DNA of 64,000 nucleotides from Auxenochlorella pyrenoidosa (lineage: Eukaryota > Chlorophyta > Trebouxiophyceae > Chlorellales > Chlorellaceae), in the NCBI GenBank assembly GCA_001430745.1, contig KQ481983.1, positions 3,205,665 to 3,269,664 of the forward strand, given 5' to 3'. Below are positions 43,201 to 54,775 of the stretch, one piece after another. The position numbers and the translations under genes were made by a program. The notes beneath the pieces are model-generated. The model was not told the origin of the DNA. It ran no database searches and saw only the letters and a program-made list of their open reading frames with translations. Each line of letters opens with the position of its first letter. Within the stretch, counting starts at the first letter, position 1.

Positions 43201-46200
43201 CGTAGCTCACAGCGTGAAGAAGTCGTTGAAGGGGAGGCGGTACAGGAAGTTTGTGGATACTCTGGTGATGGGGTTGTTGAGCACAAACGCCGGCCTGGCA
43301 GGCCCGTTGAAGTAGTGGCTGAGCTGGGCCAGCGAGAACCCAGAGCCGATGCAGTTCAGGTTTCCAGCCCAGGGGCAGCTGCCGGCTGCATTACACGGCA
43401 TGATGCAAGGTCCGCCATTCAGCTCAGGTGGTATGGCAGCTCTGGGCTCCAAGCACAGAACCGAGTACGCAGTGTCCCAGTACAGCATGTATGAGGCACA
43501 TCCAGAGCGACAGCCCTTCCATCCACCCACTCACGCGTCGGGGGCACGCGTGTGCACAGGTTGCTTGCAAACCGAGGTGCATCGGCAGTAAAGATGGACT
43601 TCATGGTTGCAGCTGAAGGGCAAAAAGAGGTGGGTCCGTGCGTAAGGAAGGAGGTGACCGCTCATGCTGGTGCATTGAGTGTGGGCATGTTTAACGCGGT
43701 CACATGGCCATGTCAAGTGCAGCCGCAATGGCAGGCTGGAGGGGGAACACACGGCGTATGGGCCACAGGGGGGCAGCTGCCCACCCGAGAGTGCAGCGTT
43801 GTAGAAGCGAATGGGGCCCACAGAGCCCCGAATGGCGCCAGTCTTTGTCCTCCAGTTCAGCCCCACCACGAAGTCGGCAGTCCCTGCAGCCAGGCGTGTG
43901 TCAGACACACGAGTCGGCAGTTGACCTGTCAGGATGCAGTCGGCTGGCTGGGCAAAGTGCAAATGTCATCACATGCTTCTACCATGCCAGCACATTGCAT
44001 GCCCGAGAGGGTGCTTGTTGATGGGGTTGCACGCTGTGATGGAGCAGAGCAAAGACCTGGCGTTGAGATTGCACTGGCACAGCTACGCTGGCATGTGGCA
44101 TAAAGGACAGCTGCACATCAGGATGTCCTGCCGCCAGGCTCACCCAACGTGATTTGCTTCTGATTTGGCCAGCTGTCAACGACAGCGCCATTTTGGAAGT
44201 ATGTGACCGTGGTCTTGCTGAGCGACACTGCAGGAGCCAGCGGCAAGGACGACAGGCCTTGCCAGCAGCACGGCAGCACGAAAGGCGGCCGTATCACGAA
44301 AAGCACACCGGAGTGAGCAGGAGCAAGCACCACGCTGTTGAATGAAAGCCAGGACGGCCGGCGTACCGCCGAGCATTGACCAGCAGCCGGGCTGCGCCTC
44401 TGGCAGGAATGGAATGTAAAGATGGGTGCTGGCAATATTGTCCACCTCTGAAAAATAGGTGCCCCGCCACCTGCACGGAAGCAGAGGCAGCAGGTAAGTG
44501 GGTCGCCCACGATCACCTCTTCTGGTACTGAACAGCTGACAGGGCAATGCCTGGAATGGCCACCCATTGGCACACTTCGCCTCTTGCACAAGTGTCTCAC
44601 AAACTCGAGCACAAAGCTTTGAGGCTTTGCTGCGTTGAGCGCCAGTATCATGGACGCATGGCTCATGAGTGGCCTGCACGGAGAATGACCTACCACTCCC
44701 GCCGGCACTCACATGAGGCTGTTGAGGTAGTTGCTGGGGTTGCGGTTCAGGCCCATGATTGTGTTGTCAGCGGGCAGCCCCTTGCCCTCGTCTCGGTACC
44801 AAATGACCCCTGCGCTTGCAGCGTCAGCAGACCTGGGCTGGCGTGTGGTCAGGTGCGAAATGCGGGATATGCGCGTTGCTGGCACCGTGGTGTGGGAGTT
44901 TTGCGGGGCAGGCTGCGAGCTAGTGTGCCATGGCAGGCTCCGTGGCAAGCTCACCCGACCAGGGCAGCCCGGACCCAGGAAGGCTCAGGGTGGCGCGCCG
45001 GGCATAGGAGGTCGCGTTGCCAGAGAAGAAGAGCGTGCCGCCAAAGTCAGGGAGAGGCGTCACGCCCGTCAGCGTCTGCGGGCAGGGCACGGGTCACTTG
45101 CGCTGCCATGCTATGCACGCCGGGAGCAGTGCCTGCTTCTGCTGGTAGCGCAATCGTCAGGCTGGGAGAGGGCCTCTTCCAGGGGTAGCGCCAGCCCTGC
45201 TGGGACCGCGACGTCCTTCGGCAGCACATCCTGCCCCCGGACTGGGGCCGCCATGGGGCGCCTCCCATATCGGCCCTGCTGCGCTCGGACACCCACCCAC
45301 TGCGCACCATGTGCCCCTGGGCATAGCTCGTGTCGATCCACAGGTTGGACTTGGCCAGATCCACAGACGCGGGGTCCAGCGACAGCACCAGGCTGCCATA
45401 GGCCACGCTGGGCCTGGGGGGCGGGGGCCAGGGCGGGCCACACAACGAGGCGAGATGCAGAGGCGGCTGGGCAGCAAAGCAAGCGAGGCAGGCTGCATAC
45501 ACAGAGCGTGGATGCCCAGAATGGCTCACACACACATGTACTGTTGATATCATGACCCCCGGCTGCTGTACGGGCCGTGCACTGCTTACTTGCAGAGGGC
45601 GCTGGCAAACCGTGCGCTGTCTCGCAAGAACAGCTGCCGCAACTCAGCCGCTGCAAGCAGTCAAAGGTGGCGGCGGCAGCGAGGTTGGTAGGCATCCCTA
45701 CCTGCAGGCGGGGCGCAAGCGCGCACGAAGGCCGGCCAGAGAGGCATTCCAGCTGCTGCAGCTCACCAGTCAGGGTCTGGTTGTACATGTACACAGGTCC
45801 GACGCTGCCCACCATGGGGTTGATCTTGCCCCAGAAGTCCCATCCAATCACCAGGCTCTTGCGGCCTGCAGGGAGCAAAGGTGCACCACAACTGGGTGCA
45901 GTGGTGTAGCAGGCACTGGCAGGTGGCCGGCCTTGCGCATGCTGCTGCATGCCAAGCTGTGTCGTGCTCTGCTGCGCTGCTTCGATCCGCCGACTCACCC
46001 CAGGTGATCTTCTCCTGTGACTGGAAAGACTGCAGCAGATTGCCATTCCAGAAGTAGCTGATCTTGGTGTCGTTCTTGGCAACTGCGGGCAGCCCCCGGT
46101 GCAGGCACGGGGTTTCTTAGTTGTTGCACACAGAGAACTGCGGACGGTGATGCGGTAGCAGCAGCCCGCCGCTGGACAGGCTTTCCTCCAGCTCAGCCGG

Positions 46201-47679
46201 AATGGCGATGCTCTCCTGACGGCTAGCGCCCAGCGCATCTGCATTGGAATTAGACGAGGGCAACTGCAGCTCCGCATGCCCCCCCATCCCAACCTTGCAT
46301 GAAAAAAAGCCAAGCTCGGTGGCAGCTGATCACAGTCGACCGCCCCGCTGCTGCCCTGCTGCCACCCTGCCTGTACACTGGACTCTGGAACCCCCACAAA
46401 CCTGCAAGCATTTGCCAGCAGCCTGGCGCGGTGGAGGGAAGGGCGGGGCGGTACACCCGCGACGTTGCCTTCTTCTCCACCCACTGGTCAGTGCGCCACC
46501 TGGTCGAGGGTTGGGGAGTTGAGCAGCACGGGTGGGCAATGCCGTTGGCGCATCTTTGGACACAGGCTGCCAATGCAGCACCGGGCGGCTGCGTTGCTGG
46601 CTTTCCCACACTTGCATGAAGGAGTTTGCGCTGTTGGCCACGTCGTAGTTCAGGCTCATCAGGGCCGAGGGGCTGGCCAGCCCGGTGCTGTCGTCTCGGT
46701 ACCAGAGCGCGCCTGCATGCGGAAAGCAGGCGGAGCCGGTGTCCTCGAGTGCTTGAATCCGCCAATGGAGGCCCAGCCCTGGCCTGCTAAGGCCTTCCCT
46801 GCCGAGCCCTGCTCTGCTGCCCTCCTTGCAGCTGCGCATGACTAGGCTGCCCAGCGGCACTGCTGCCGCTCCTGCCCCGTCCCATCCCTGCCCTGCACTC
46901 CAACAGCCTCCCTCTCCCCATCTGGCCCCCCACCCGTCCAGGCCAGGCCCGGGATGCCGTTGTTGTTCAGGCTGTCGCGCACGGCCACGCTCTGGAAGCT
47001 GCGGGTGGAAGCGAAGGACAGGATGCCTGCGCCCGAGGCAGCAGTACCAACAGGGCAGGGGGAGCAGGCAGAGCAGGGAGCGCGTGAGCTGGCTGCGCCG
47101 CAGCTGCAGCTTCACATCACAGGCATCACGCTGGATGCTCAAAGCGCATGCGCATTGGACTGCTGTGGGACAACTGGCTCCCGGGCCTGAAAGCATGACA
47201 CCCGCTGCGTGTGGGCGCCGGCCCGCACCTCCAAAGTCGGTGCCGGGCTTAACGCCCGACATTCTCAGATGGTTCCCTGTGCCGCTGGCGTCTGTCCACG
47301 TGCTGTTGTCAGTGCTGTTCACAACGCTTGCAGGGTCCAGCCACAGCACCAGGGCAGAGCTGCGAGGGGGTGCTTGCGCGTCCCCTGCAGAGAGCGGGCA
47401 CAAGCAGGGAGCAGCAGGCAGGCAGGCAGGGTAGCACGACGTGCATCGATAGCGCTGTCTGGCCTGCAAAAAAGGGGTGTTACACGTTGCACCTGCATGC
47501 GGGTGGTTGAGCTTCTGTGCTTGCACCTTGGTAGGGGGGCCTGTCCTGAGCAGGGCTGCACGACACCGTTGGAAGCTGGTGGCGGCGGCAGCGGGCACCT
47601 TCTCGCCTGTGGCCAGCAAGGAGAGGAGGAGCAGAGGCACGAATGCCCGCCAGCTGGGACTCGTGCCGAGCTCAGCCAT
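40255..47679 (-). CDS. Large secreted protein: two LamG-like modules plus Cys-rich tail
   Basis: About 26 exons on the minus strand. It starts with a clear signal peptide (MAELGTSPSWRAFVPLLLLS, then LLATG), so it is extracellular or cell-wall associated. Two homologous concanavalin-A/LamG-like modules follow (47384-45590 and 45413-43535), each running from an LVLWLDPASV / LVLSLDPASV strand through WYRDDSTGL / WYRDEGKGL and GSVGPVYMYN / GSVGPIRFYN to DSARFASALC / DAPRFASNLC. Then come AIPPELNGGPCIMPC and AQTVLPPELVNCTVPVLNGS, and a beta-rich region (LKAVFTGLKSSLSLMVNGVL; VKVDVQLDAFGFSK; HVYVAGGVGGTFGITSYIAI; TVLIKVTVAPKLVLVGDVTI). The last exon has eight cysteines (CSADSNCASNQAC; CTSDGQCQSGNC; end GGGYCGQ). 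The first intron needs a GC donor at 47606. Some boundaries, especially 46000-46250, are approximate. LamG-like folds usually bind glycans or proteins; the ligand is unknown. Confidence 0.72.
41298..41326. repeat. GCAT/GCAG tetranucleotide microsatellite
   Basis: Tandem GCAT then GCAG units in an intron of the secreted LamG-like gene, between the exons near 41155 and 41365. Confidence 0.85.
43535..45413 (-). repeat. LamG-like module B (second copy)
   Basis: The second coding module of the secreted protein, about seven exons. It aligns by eye with module A from SLVLSLDPASV through GVTPLPDFGGTLFFSG, GVIWYRDEGKGL, VTYFQNGAVVDSW, FVVGLNWRTK and GSVGPIRFYNAALS to IFTADAPRFASNLC. Intron positions and phases recur at equivalent points, for example phase 1 before WYRD and before AATMK / AAELR. 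Confidence 0.75.
45590..47384 (-). repeat. LamG-like module A (first copy)
   Basis: The first module: ALVLWLDPASV, GVKPGTDFGGILSFAS, GALWYRDDSTGL, ISYFWNGNLLQSF, LVIGWDFWGK, GSVGPVYMYNQTLT, AAELRQLFLRDSARFASALC. The exon pattern matches module B, indicating an intragenic duplication. Confidence 0.75.
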
Positions 47680-48821
47680 CTCACGCTGCGGTCGTGAAGA
47701 GGTGCAGAATGCCTGACAGGCTGGTCCTGCAAGGAGGCACCAGCACGGCAGCAGGACTCATGAGGGGCGCCGCCCGGCGCTGTCGGCAGCTGATGGGCAT
47801 GTGTGGACAGGAGCTGCCCTCGGCATTGAGCTGACGACAGACCCGGATCGTGCTGCGCACTGTTTACTTTGGATATGGGCAGCAGGAGCGGTCCGAAAGC
47901 CTGCGGGCTGCACTTGCCCGTTTCTGCTGCCAGCGGTGGGACGTGCAGAGCCTGCAGGTGAGGAAACGGGCTTGCCAGGACCGCACTATAAGCACGTGAG
48001 CATGCCAGGCAGGCTCGATGCACTCAGGGGCGCTGCAAGAGGGGGTGGTGTGGGTGTGCTGTGTGCTCAGCACGGTACTGCTCCTGCCAGCAAGGCTCTT
48101 GTCAATCTGGACTGCCTGGCTGTCTGAGTGAAGATGCTGCCTCGCTCAGGACGGAATGCAACAGCTGGGGCTGCTGGCCAGCGGTTTGAACCCCCGCACT
48201 CGCTGCCGCCCTCCAAAGCCTGCTGACACTGCTCTGGAGCTTTTTTGCCGCCTACTACAGACGCCACCAACATGACAGGGGACTGCCACCAACGATCCGC
48301 AAGGACTGCAAGAGGCATGGTTCGAGACAACATGTGCTGTCGATCAAAGGTTCTCGCTTATCATGGCCAGCGATACGGTGCTGGTGCACGGAAGCAGTGC
48401 AGCAGGCCTGTGCTTGTGGCTATTGATTGAGCAGCCACGACAAGCAGGTTCGCTACACTGTGTGCCCGATGGGTGAGGTGATACTGCATTCTCCTCACAG
48501 GTGCTGTTGGATACTCCCCGACCATGAAAGCAGCATGGACAGGGTTTTCGAGCACCTCAGATCCAGGCCTGACGTCAGGCATGACTGTCCGCAGCTGCTC
48601 TGGCATTGGGGTAGTGCCATGTTGCAACCCCATTTGCTCTGCACCCCGAAGGGGCTTTGATCCACCAGCGATTTCAGAACCAGACGGGGGATAGACCTGC
48701 TTTGGCCTAAGACTTGGGCTTGTTGCAATGGCGTGCTGCTGCTGCACGCGTGGCCGCCCGTGGCGCCATGGCCCCGTTCCATTTCCTGGGCCTGCAGCGC
48801 CCCGATCTCCATTTCAACATC
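47680..48821. other. Intergenic region between divergent secreted-LamG and AAGAB-like genes
   Basis: About 1.1 kb between start codons, or about 1.09 kb if the AAGAB-like gene starts at 48768. No exon, RNA gene or repeat was recognised. A T-arm-like GGGGTTCAAACC on the minus strand near 48190 lacks the rest of a tRNA. Confidence 0.45.
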
Positions 48822-50148
48822 ATGTCGGAAACATCCCATTCTCCAGGACGCATTCTTGTGCTGGCAGGAGGCAGGCTTGAGGCTGCCCACTCGCTGTTGG
48901 GCGCCATCACGCACCCCAGCTCACCCCCGCCTCTCTCTTCTAGTGTATCAGCGCATGCATGGCGCTTGGACACCAAGTACTATACCGCAGACGTCCTTTT
49001 TGAGCTTCGGCATGTGGACCACTCGCTGCGCCTGGAAAACGGCGCAGACGAAGCGGCTGCATACGAAGCCGTGCTACTGATATTCGATGCTGACCTCCCC
49101 GAGAGCTTCACCAGCCTGCAGCGCTGGTGGGAGGCTGCCGGCGGCGGCGACGCCGACTTTGGGGTGCGCCTTGCAGTGGCACTGGCGGCCCAGGGTGCGA
49201 GCGGCAGCGGCAGCAATGTTGGCAGCCCAGCAAAGATGACAGATGCAGAGGAGTGGTGTGCGGAGCAGCTGGTAGAGCTGGTTGATGTGTCAGCGAGATC
49301 AGCGGAAGAGGAAGGGGCGCCTGGGCCTGCGCCAGCGTCGCCTGACAGTATTGGCAACAGCAGCTGGGGCGGCGAAGCCACAGGGGTGGAGCGCATCCGT
49401 GAGGCGCTGCAGGCGCACATGTGGCCGGGCATGCAGCTCAAGCCCAGCCCGCAGCGCGGCGCGGCAGCAGCACCACCTGCAGCACAGCAGTCAGGTGAAG
49501 AGGCGGGCATGGAGGATGCTGTGCCGGCAGCAGCGGGCAGCGAGCACCGCGCAAATGGTGCTGCAAGCAGCGATGGCGGCGGCAGCATGCAAGATGCGGG
49601 GGCAGTCGCAGGGAGCGGCGCAGCGGCAGAGGCGGCAGACCTGAGCTTTGCAGACTTTCTGCGCCTTCCACCAGAGGCGGCCGCTGCTGCTGCTGTGCAA
49701 GGGCGGCGTGTCGCAGGGGGCGCAGCAGCGCCGACCGCAGGAGCATTTGGGGGGGCAGACGAAGCCGCAGAAGCAGAAGTGGAGGAGCTGCAGCGCCTGT
49801 TTGGGCTGATCGCAGGTGGGTGTGCGCAGGGGTCGCGCGTGTGGCGCCCTTCCTCACCGAGGTGCTGGCCTGCGACGCTGCTTTGAGCCGGACACTGTGC
49901 TGTGCTGTTTTGTGACACATGGGATGCTTGCCAAAACCATTGCACCAGAAGTTTTAGAGTATGTCCCACAGCTGTGCCTGAATGTGGATGCGCCTCCTGC
50001 CCTTGACACCCCTGCAGGCCACCGCGCCCAGCTGTCCCAGCTGCCCGATGCGCAGCGCCGCGAGGCAGCGGCAGACCTTGTGATGCAGCTGCTGGACGCC
50101 ATGGGGCTGGACGACGAGGAGGAGGGGACGGATGAGGAGGGAGCCTGA
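48822..50148 (+). CDS. AAGAB/p34-like alpha- and gamma-adaptin-binding protein
   Basis: A cytosolic chaperone that in animals binds AP-1 and AP-2 adaptin subunits and promotes adaptor assembly. Two exons (48822-49815, 50018-50148) give 374 aa; an in-frame ATG at 48768 would add 18. Family matches: GRILVLAGGRLEAAHSLLG, AWRLDTKYYTADVLFELRHV (human has DNKYYSADI), the AVLLIFDADLPESFTSLQRW segment, AEEWCAEQLVELVDVS (human AQEWCIKHGFELVELS), TGVERIREALQAHMWPGMQL (human TGVKRIVQALNANVW), and the C-terminal helix LFGLIAG joined to LPDAQRREAAADLVMQLLDA with an acidic end. The order and spacing follow human AAGAB. A long Ala/Gly/Ser-rich linker (about 230-310) is an algal-type expansion. This gives the window a second trafficking gene besides the SYP7 SNARE. 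Confidence 0.85.
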
Positions 50149-50346
50149 CCAGCGAGCTGGTGGTATGGCCGACCATCCGCTGCCAGTGGCGTGGCCCGCC
50201 CAGCTCCTCTTGCGCTGCGGCATTGACAAGTATCATGGCCCCCCTCAACACTTGTGAGCAGCGGAAGAGTGCAGGATACATGTGTTTTGGCAAACATAAG
50301 CATACGATTTATGAGCAAGACGAGTGCATGGTGTGCATGGCGCAGA

Positions 50347-51348
50347 TCACTTTCGGGTGTTTGTTCCGCCGCTACCGCCGCCGCCGCTGCCGCTGCCGCC
50401 ACTGCTGCCGCTGCCGCTGCCGCTGCCGCTGCCATCGCTGTCGCTGCCGCCAAACAACACCTCCAGGCCGGGCGGCGGCCAGCGCACAGGGTCGTACCCT
50501 CGGTTGCCCCAGGGCGCGCAGCGCAGCAGGCGCCAGGCTGTCAGCACCGTGCCCTTGCCCACGCCAAAGCGCTGGTAAGCCTCCATGGCATAGACTGCGA
50601 GGGCAGCGGCCGGGGCAGCATGGTCGAGCAAACTTTGACACCCATCCCAAGCAGTGCGCCTTGACAAGCTCAAGGACGTTCAAGCCTGGCACGCATGCGG
50701 GATGACAACTCAGGCCACAGCGCAAGCACGCAGTGCACTATTACAGGACAGCAGCGTGCGACGCAGTCTAAGCATGTGTTGCTAGGAGGAGCGTGCCCGT
50801 GAGGATGCCTTGCTGACAGGCGCCCTGCCATCTGCCTAAGCAGAAAGGACCCACCAACCTGAGCAGGTGGGCAGGAAGCGGCACGCGGGGGGCAGCAGCG
50901 GCGAGATGGCCGACTTGTAGAACCGCAGCATGGCAAGCGCTGCTGCGACGCCTGCGCTCTGCTCCTGCTCCTGCTCCTGCCCCTGCTGCTCTGCGGGCTC
51001 AGGCGGCTGCACGCCTGCTGTCTGCTCTTGTTGTGGCCCAGTGCCGCCCTGCTGCTGTTGCTGATTGTTCAAGGCTCTACGTTCTGCTCCTTGCTGCTGT
51101 GGAGCCTCAGGCAGAGCTGCTGGGGCTGCAGGGCCGCGAACGGTGCCGCCGCTTGCAACGCCACGCTGCAGCTGCGGCGGCGACACCAGTTGCCGCGCCA
51201 AACAGCGATGGCACGCTTCGACTTGCAGCTTGCGCACCCTGCAGCCTGTTCTTTGAGCGCCATTGGCGCGTCTGGAGGCTGGAAGCGTGGAGAGCTTTGG
51301 GCTCTGCGCGACCGTGAGGCCTGGGCGCCCTGCGAGGGCTCCCGACAT
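50347..51348 (-). CDS. YidD-like membrane-insertion efficiency factor, plastid-targeted
   Basis: Bacterial YidD assists insertion of proteins through YidC; this nuclear gene probably serves the thylakoid Alb3 route. Two exons (minus: 51348-50859, 50594-50347) give 245 aa. The core is AMLRFYKSAISPLLPPACRF followed by LPTCS, spliced to VYAMEAYQRFGVGKGTVLTA and WRLLRCAPWGNRGYDPV, an almost canonical YidD (two Cys in CRFLPTCS, then RLLRCxPW and GGYDP-like GYDPV). The N-terminal about 130 residues are basic (RRANGAQRTGCRVRKLQVEA) and then Gln/Glu-rich, consistent with a transit peptide and linker. After the core there is a Gly/Ser tail (SGSGSG type) encoded by a GCCGCT-like repeat. It is divergent from the MATE gene, start codons 183 bases apart. 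Confidence 0.9.
50366..50450. repeat. CCGCTG hexanucleotide tract encoding a Gly/Ser tail
   Basis: Tandem CCGCTG/CCGCCG units read on the minus strand as Gly-Ser repeats at the C-terminus of the YidD-like protein. Confidence 0.85.
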
Positions 51349-51531
51349 GATTGGGAGTGGCGGTAACGAAATGGCGCAGGATTGGAATACGGAATTGTCG
51401 GGCAGAGCAGGTGCATGAGTCGGGCAAATGAGACACGGTGCGCACTGCTTCCCTGTCGCCGTTCTATCCTTCCTCTGCACTGCGATCACACCCCAGAAGC
51501 TTGTAGAGCGTTTTGAAATGGAGCCAAGGCT

Positions 51532-54500
51532 ATGCCCGCCCAGCACTCCCTCTGCCAACTGAGGCGGCCTCCAGGTCTCAACAGCTTGATCTGCATATCT
51601 GCAGGACACCATCGGCGGTCGAGAACGATGGCAGTGACAACAACAGCGGCACAGAGCCCACGGGGCACCGGCAGCAGTGGCGCAGGCGCCCGCCTTGGTG
51701 CTGGCGCCACCAGCGGCGGCACGGGCAGCAAGGGTCCCGCCCTGCCCGCGGCTGCCTCCCCAGGGGCCAGTGGTGCGCCCACCACAGTCGCGCAGCAGAG
51801 CAGCCGACGCGCCTTTTACCAGGAGGCCTCCCGCAAGCTCGTGCCGCGGCCGGCCCTGCGGTCGGGGTATGACCAGGAGATCTTCCTGCTCTTCCTGCCG
51901 GCTCTTGTGGCTGGCATGCTGGAGCCCCTGCAGCAGTCTGTCGAGTCGATGCTTGTGGGCCGGCTGGGCGTTTCGCAGGTGGGCCTGGTGGCGGGCACGT
52001 GGGTGCAGTGCGACAGCTGGCCCCCGCTGCGGCTGCCGCTAAAGCGGAAGCTGGGCGAGTTGGGTGCTGCCGCAGGGGTGCAAGGGCGCGCTGGCTGCGC
52101 TACAGTGCGTGGCTTTGCACGTATGCGGACACGTCAGGCGACCACAAGAACATCGGGCCTGCATGAGGGACGCAAGTTGCTCGTCGCCCACGAACAGAGC
52201 TGCATGCTGTGCCATGGGCCCGGCAGGCCAGGCTCGGGTAACCCGCTGCTTACCCAAAGCAACACCCCAGCTGCCGTGCCGTTCCCCATGCAGCTGGGCG
52301 CCATGGGCCTGGGCACTGTGCTGTTCCAGTTTGCGGTGGGCTTCTTCCTGGCTCTGATCATTGCAACAACCCCCCGGGTGGCGGCGCATGCCGATAACAA
52401 GCGGATGGTGAGCCGCCTTTGGTGCACAGTAGCGCCATGCGCCACCTGCAAGGTCTCGCTCCGCCCGGTCTGTTGCGTGCTTGCAGGTCTGGGCACTGTT
52501 TTATCCCAGCCTTGAAGCTGGCGGGTGCAGGCTGCCAGGGCCTCGTCACCCCAGCCTGCTGAGCTGTTCCCGCATTCGGCGGCTGCCCTGTGCAGGCCTC
52601 GCGCGCCACGGCACAGGGCATGTGGATTGCGCTGCTCACCGGGGCGGCCCTGCAGGTGTGCGGCGCGTCAGCGGCTGTTCTCACCTGCTGCTGTGCCTCG
52701 CGCGACTCATCTGATCCGGCATTTCGTCACCACCTCTGCGGGAGGGCCAAGGGATTGTCCAGAGGGAGATGGGAAGGGGCAGTCGCGCTGGGCGTTGTCC
52801 AGGCTCTGCCTTCCCTCGTCATTGAGTTGCAGCCTGGAGCCGGAGCTCTCAGGCGACGCACCTCCCGATGCCCTGCCCCCGCAGGCGGTGGTGTACGCCA
52901 AGGCGCCCGCTGTGGTGGGCTACCTGTCTGGCAGTGACGCCGGCGTGGCTGCCCTGGCCGTGCTCTACCTGCGGGCGCGCTCCTGGGGGCTGCCTGCCGC
53001 GCTGGTCATGATGGTGGCTATTGGCGCGGGCAGGTGGGCCCGCCGCCGCCGGCCGGGCTCCCGCGGGGAAGGCGCCGGGCTGCTCTCTGCTTCCGGTGGG
53101 TTTGCACGGCATTGGCTGCATGCCCGGCACCCTGACCCCACCTCATGCTTGCCTGCCTACCTGCCGGCCCCCCTTCCCCTGCCTGCAGGGGCGTCAAGGA
53201 CATGAATGTGCAGCTGCTGGGCAGCCTGGCCTACCTGGCGGCCCTGCTGCTGGCCGACTCTTTCCTGCTCTTCGGCCCGCCGGCACTGGGCATCGAGGGG
53301 GCCGGCCTGGGCGCCAGCATCGCGCAGTGGGTGGGCGCAGCCACCGTGTGCGGTCTGCTGGCGCGCAAGCAGGTGCGTGGCTGTGTCCTCGACCGGCTGG
53401 CGCGTTCGTGCTGCCCGCGCACTCGGCCTGCCACTGGCCACATGCCTGCCACCGCGACCCGGCCCTGCCTGCCCACCCCCTGCGCGCAGATTTTCGACTG
53501 GCGCGACATGGCGGCCCTGCCCGCGCCCTTGGACGCCCGCCCCTATGTCCGCATGACGGGAAACCTGGCGGTGAACAACTTGTCGGCGCTGCTGCCCACA
53601 CTGGTGGCAACCAGCGTTGCCACGGGGCTGGGGGTCAGCCACCTGGGCGCCCACACCATCCTCAGGCAGCTGATGGGCTTCTGGCTGCAGGTGGGGTGGG
53701 AGGTGGGTTGGTAGGACGGGGCCAGCCGCATGGGCGCAGCAGGTAATCCTGTGGGCCACACCTGGGTGCTTGCAAACATGCTGTGCCCGCTGGCCGCGCT
53801 GCACGGTGGGGAGGGCAGGTATTTCCGGGATCGTCACCGAGCGATGCTGCAGCGCGTGTGCACTTGCTCGCAGCCGATCTGGCCTGCATCCGCGCCTCCC
53901 CTCCCCCTCCCGCCAGCTCTTCCTGGCCTTCAACTCGGTGGCCCACGCCCTCATCGCCACTAACCTGAGCCGGCAGCGGGAGGGCCGCGCCGCCGAGGTG
54001 CTGGTGCGCATCGCTCAGCTGGCGGTGGCCATCAGCATACCGGTGGCTGCCGCCCTGTTTGCGGCGCGCGGCCTGCTGCCAGACATGTTCACCGGCGACC
54101 TGGCGGTGCGGCACGAGGTGGCAGAGGTGCTGCCGCTGCTGCTGGTGCTCATGGTGAGAGCCCCCGGTGCCGCCGCATGCTGACGAGTGTTTTTGCCGGC
54201 GTGCCTTGCGTCTCAGCCTCCGCTGGGAGTCGGGTTGGCTGTGCTTCAGCGCTGTGTGTGAGCCGGCCCTTTGCTGCACATGCGGCGGGCATGCTGGGCA
54301 CTCACTTACCAGGCGATGCCGAGTAGCGACTGCCTAGGCTGGGTCAGCCTTAGCGATGGACCATGTTCCCGCTGCTGCTCCCACGCTCCCCTGCTTGCTG
54401 GGCCCTGCCTCAAGCGCAGCCTGCTGGACCCCCGTGCCACCAGGCTCCCGTCCTCACACGCCACCACCCACACGCACCCCACGTCCCCCGCCCTGCCTGC

Positions 54501-54775
54501 AGCCCCTGGACGCGCTGGGCACCGTCCTGGAGGGCGGCCTGCTGGGCGCCTCTGACACCGGCTACCTGGGCACCCGCACCTTTGTCTCCTGCTGCGTCTC
54601 GCTGGCGGTGCTGGCCCTCGCGTCGCACGTGCACGGCAGCCTGCTGGCCGTGTGGGTGGGCATGAAGGCCATCAACGTCACAGCGCTGGCCCTGGACCTG
54701 GGCAAGTACCTGGTGCTGGGCAGCAGGGGTGCAGAGGCGCCGAGGGAGGGGCAGCAGCCGCGGCCCCCAAAATGA
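51532..54775 (+). CDS. MATE family transporter, plastid-type
   Basis: A multidrug and toxic-compound extrusion carrier moving organic solutes by H+ or Na+ antiport. Eight exons: 51532-51978, 52294-52407, 52596-52655, 52885-53033, 53189-53372, 53490-53690, 53917-54153, 54503-54775. This gives 554 aa, or 522 aa from the ATG at 51628. The N-terminus is basic and Ser/Gly/Ala-rich, like a plastid leader. Family landmarks are EIFLLFLPALVAGMLEPLQQ, VESMLVGRLGVSQLGAMGLG, LRARSWGLPAALVMMVAIG, FGPPALGIEGAGLGASIAQW, GVSHLGAHTILRQLMGFW and LDALGTVLEGGLLGASDTGY. About 12 hydrophobic segments can be counted. All internal junctions are GT-AG and in phase. It resembles the EDS5/DinF-like branch more than vacuolar MATEs; the substrate cannot be told. 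Confidence 0.9.

Noticed and set aside
48181..48215. Possible tRNA T-arm (GGGGTTCAAACC on the minus strand)
   Set aside because: The T-stem does not pair over five bases and no anticodon or acceptor arms are found.
48890..48945. A tiny intron inside the AAGAB-like exon (ends TTCTAG)
   Set aside because: No good GT donor at a workable distance, and the frame is already open and matches the family on both sides.
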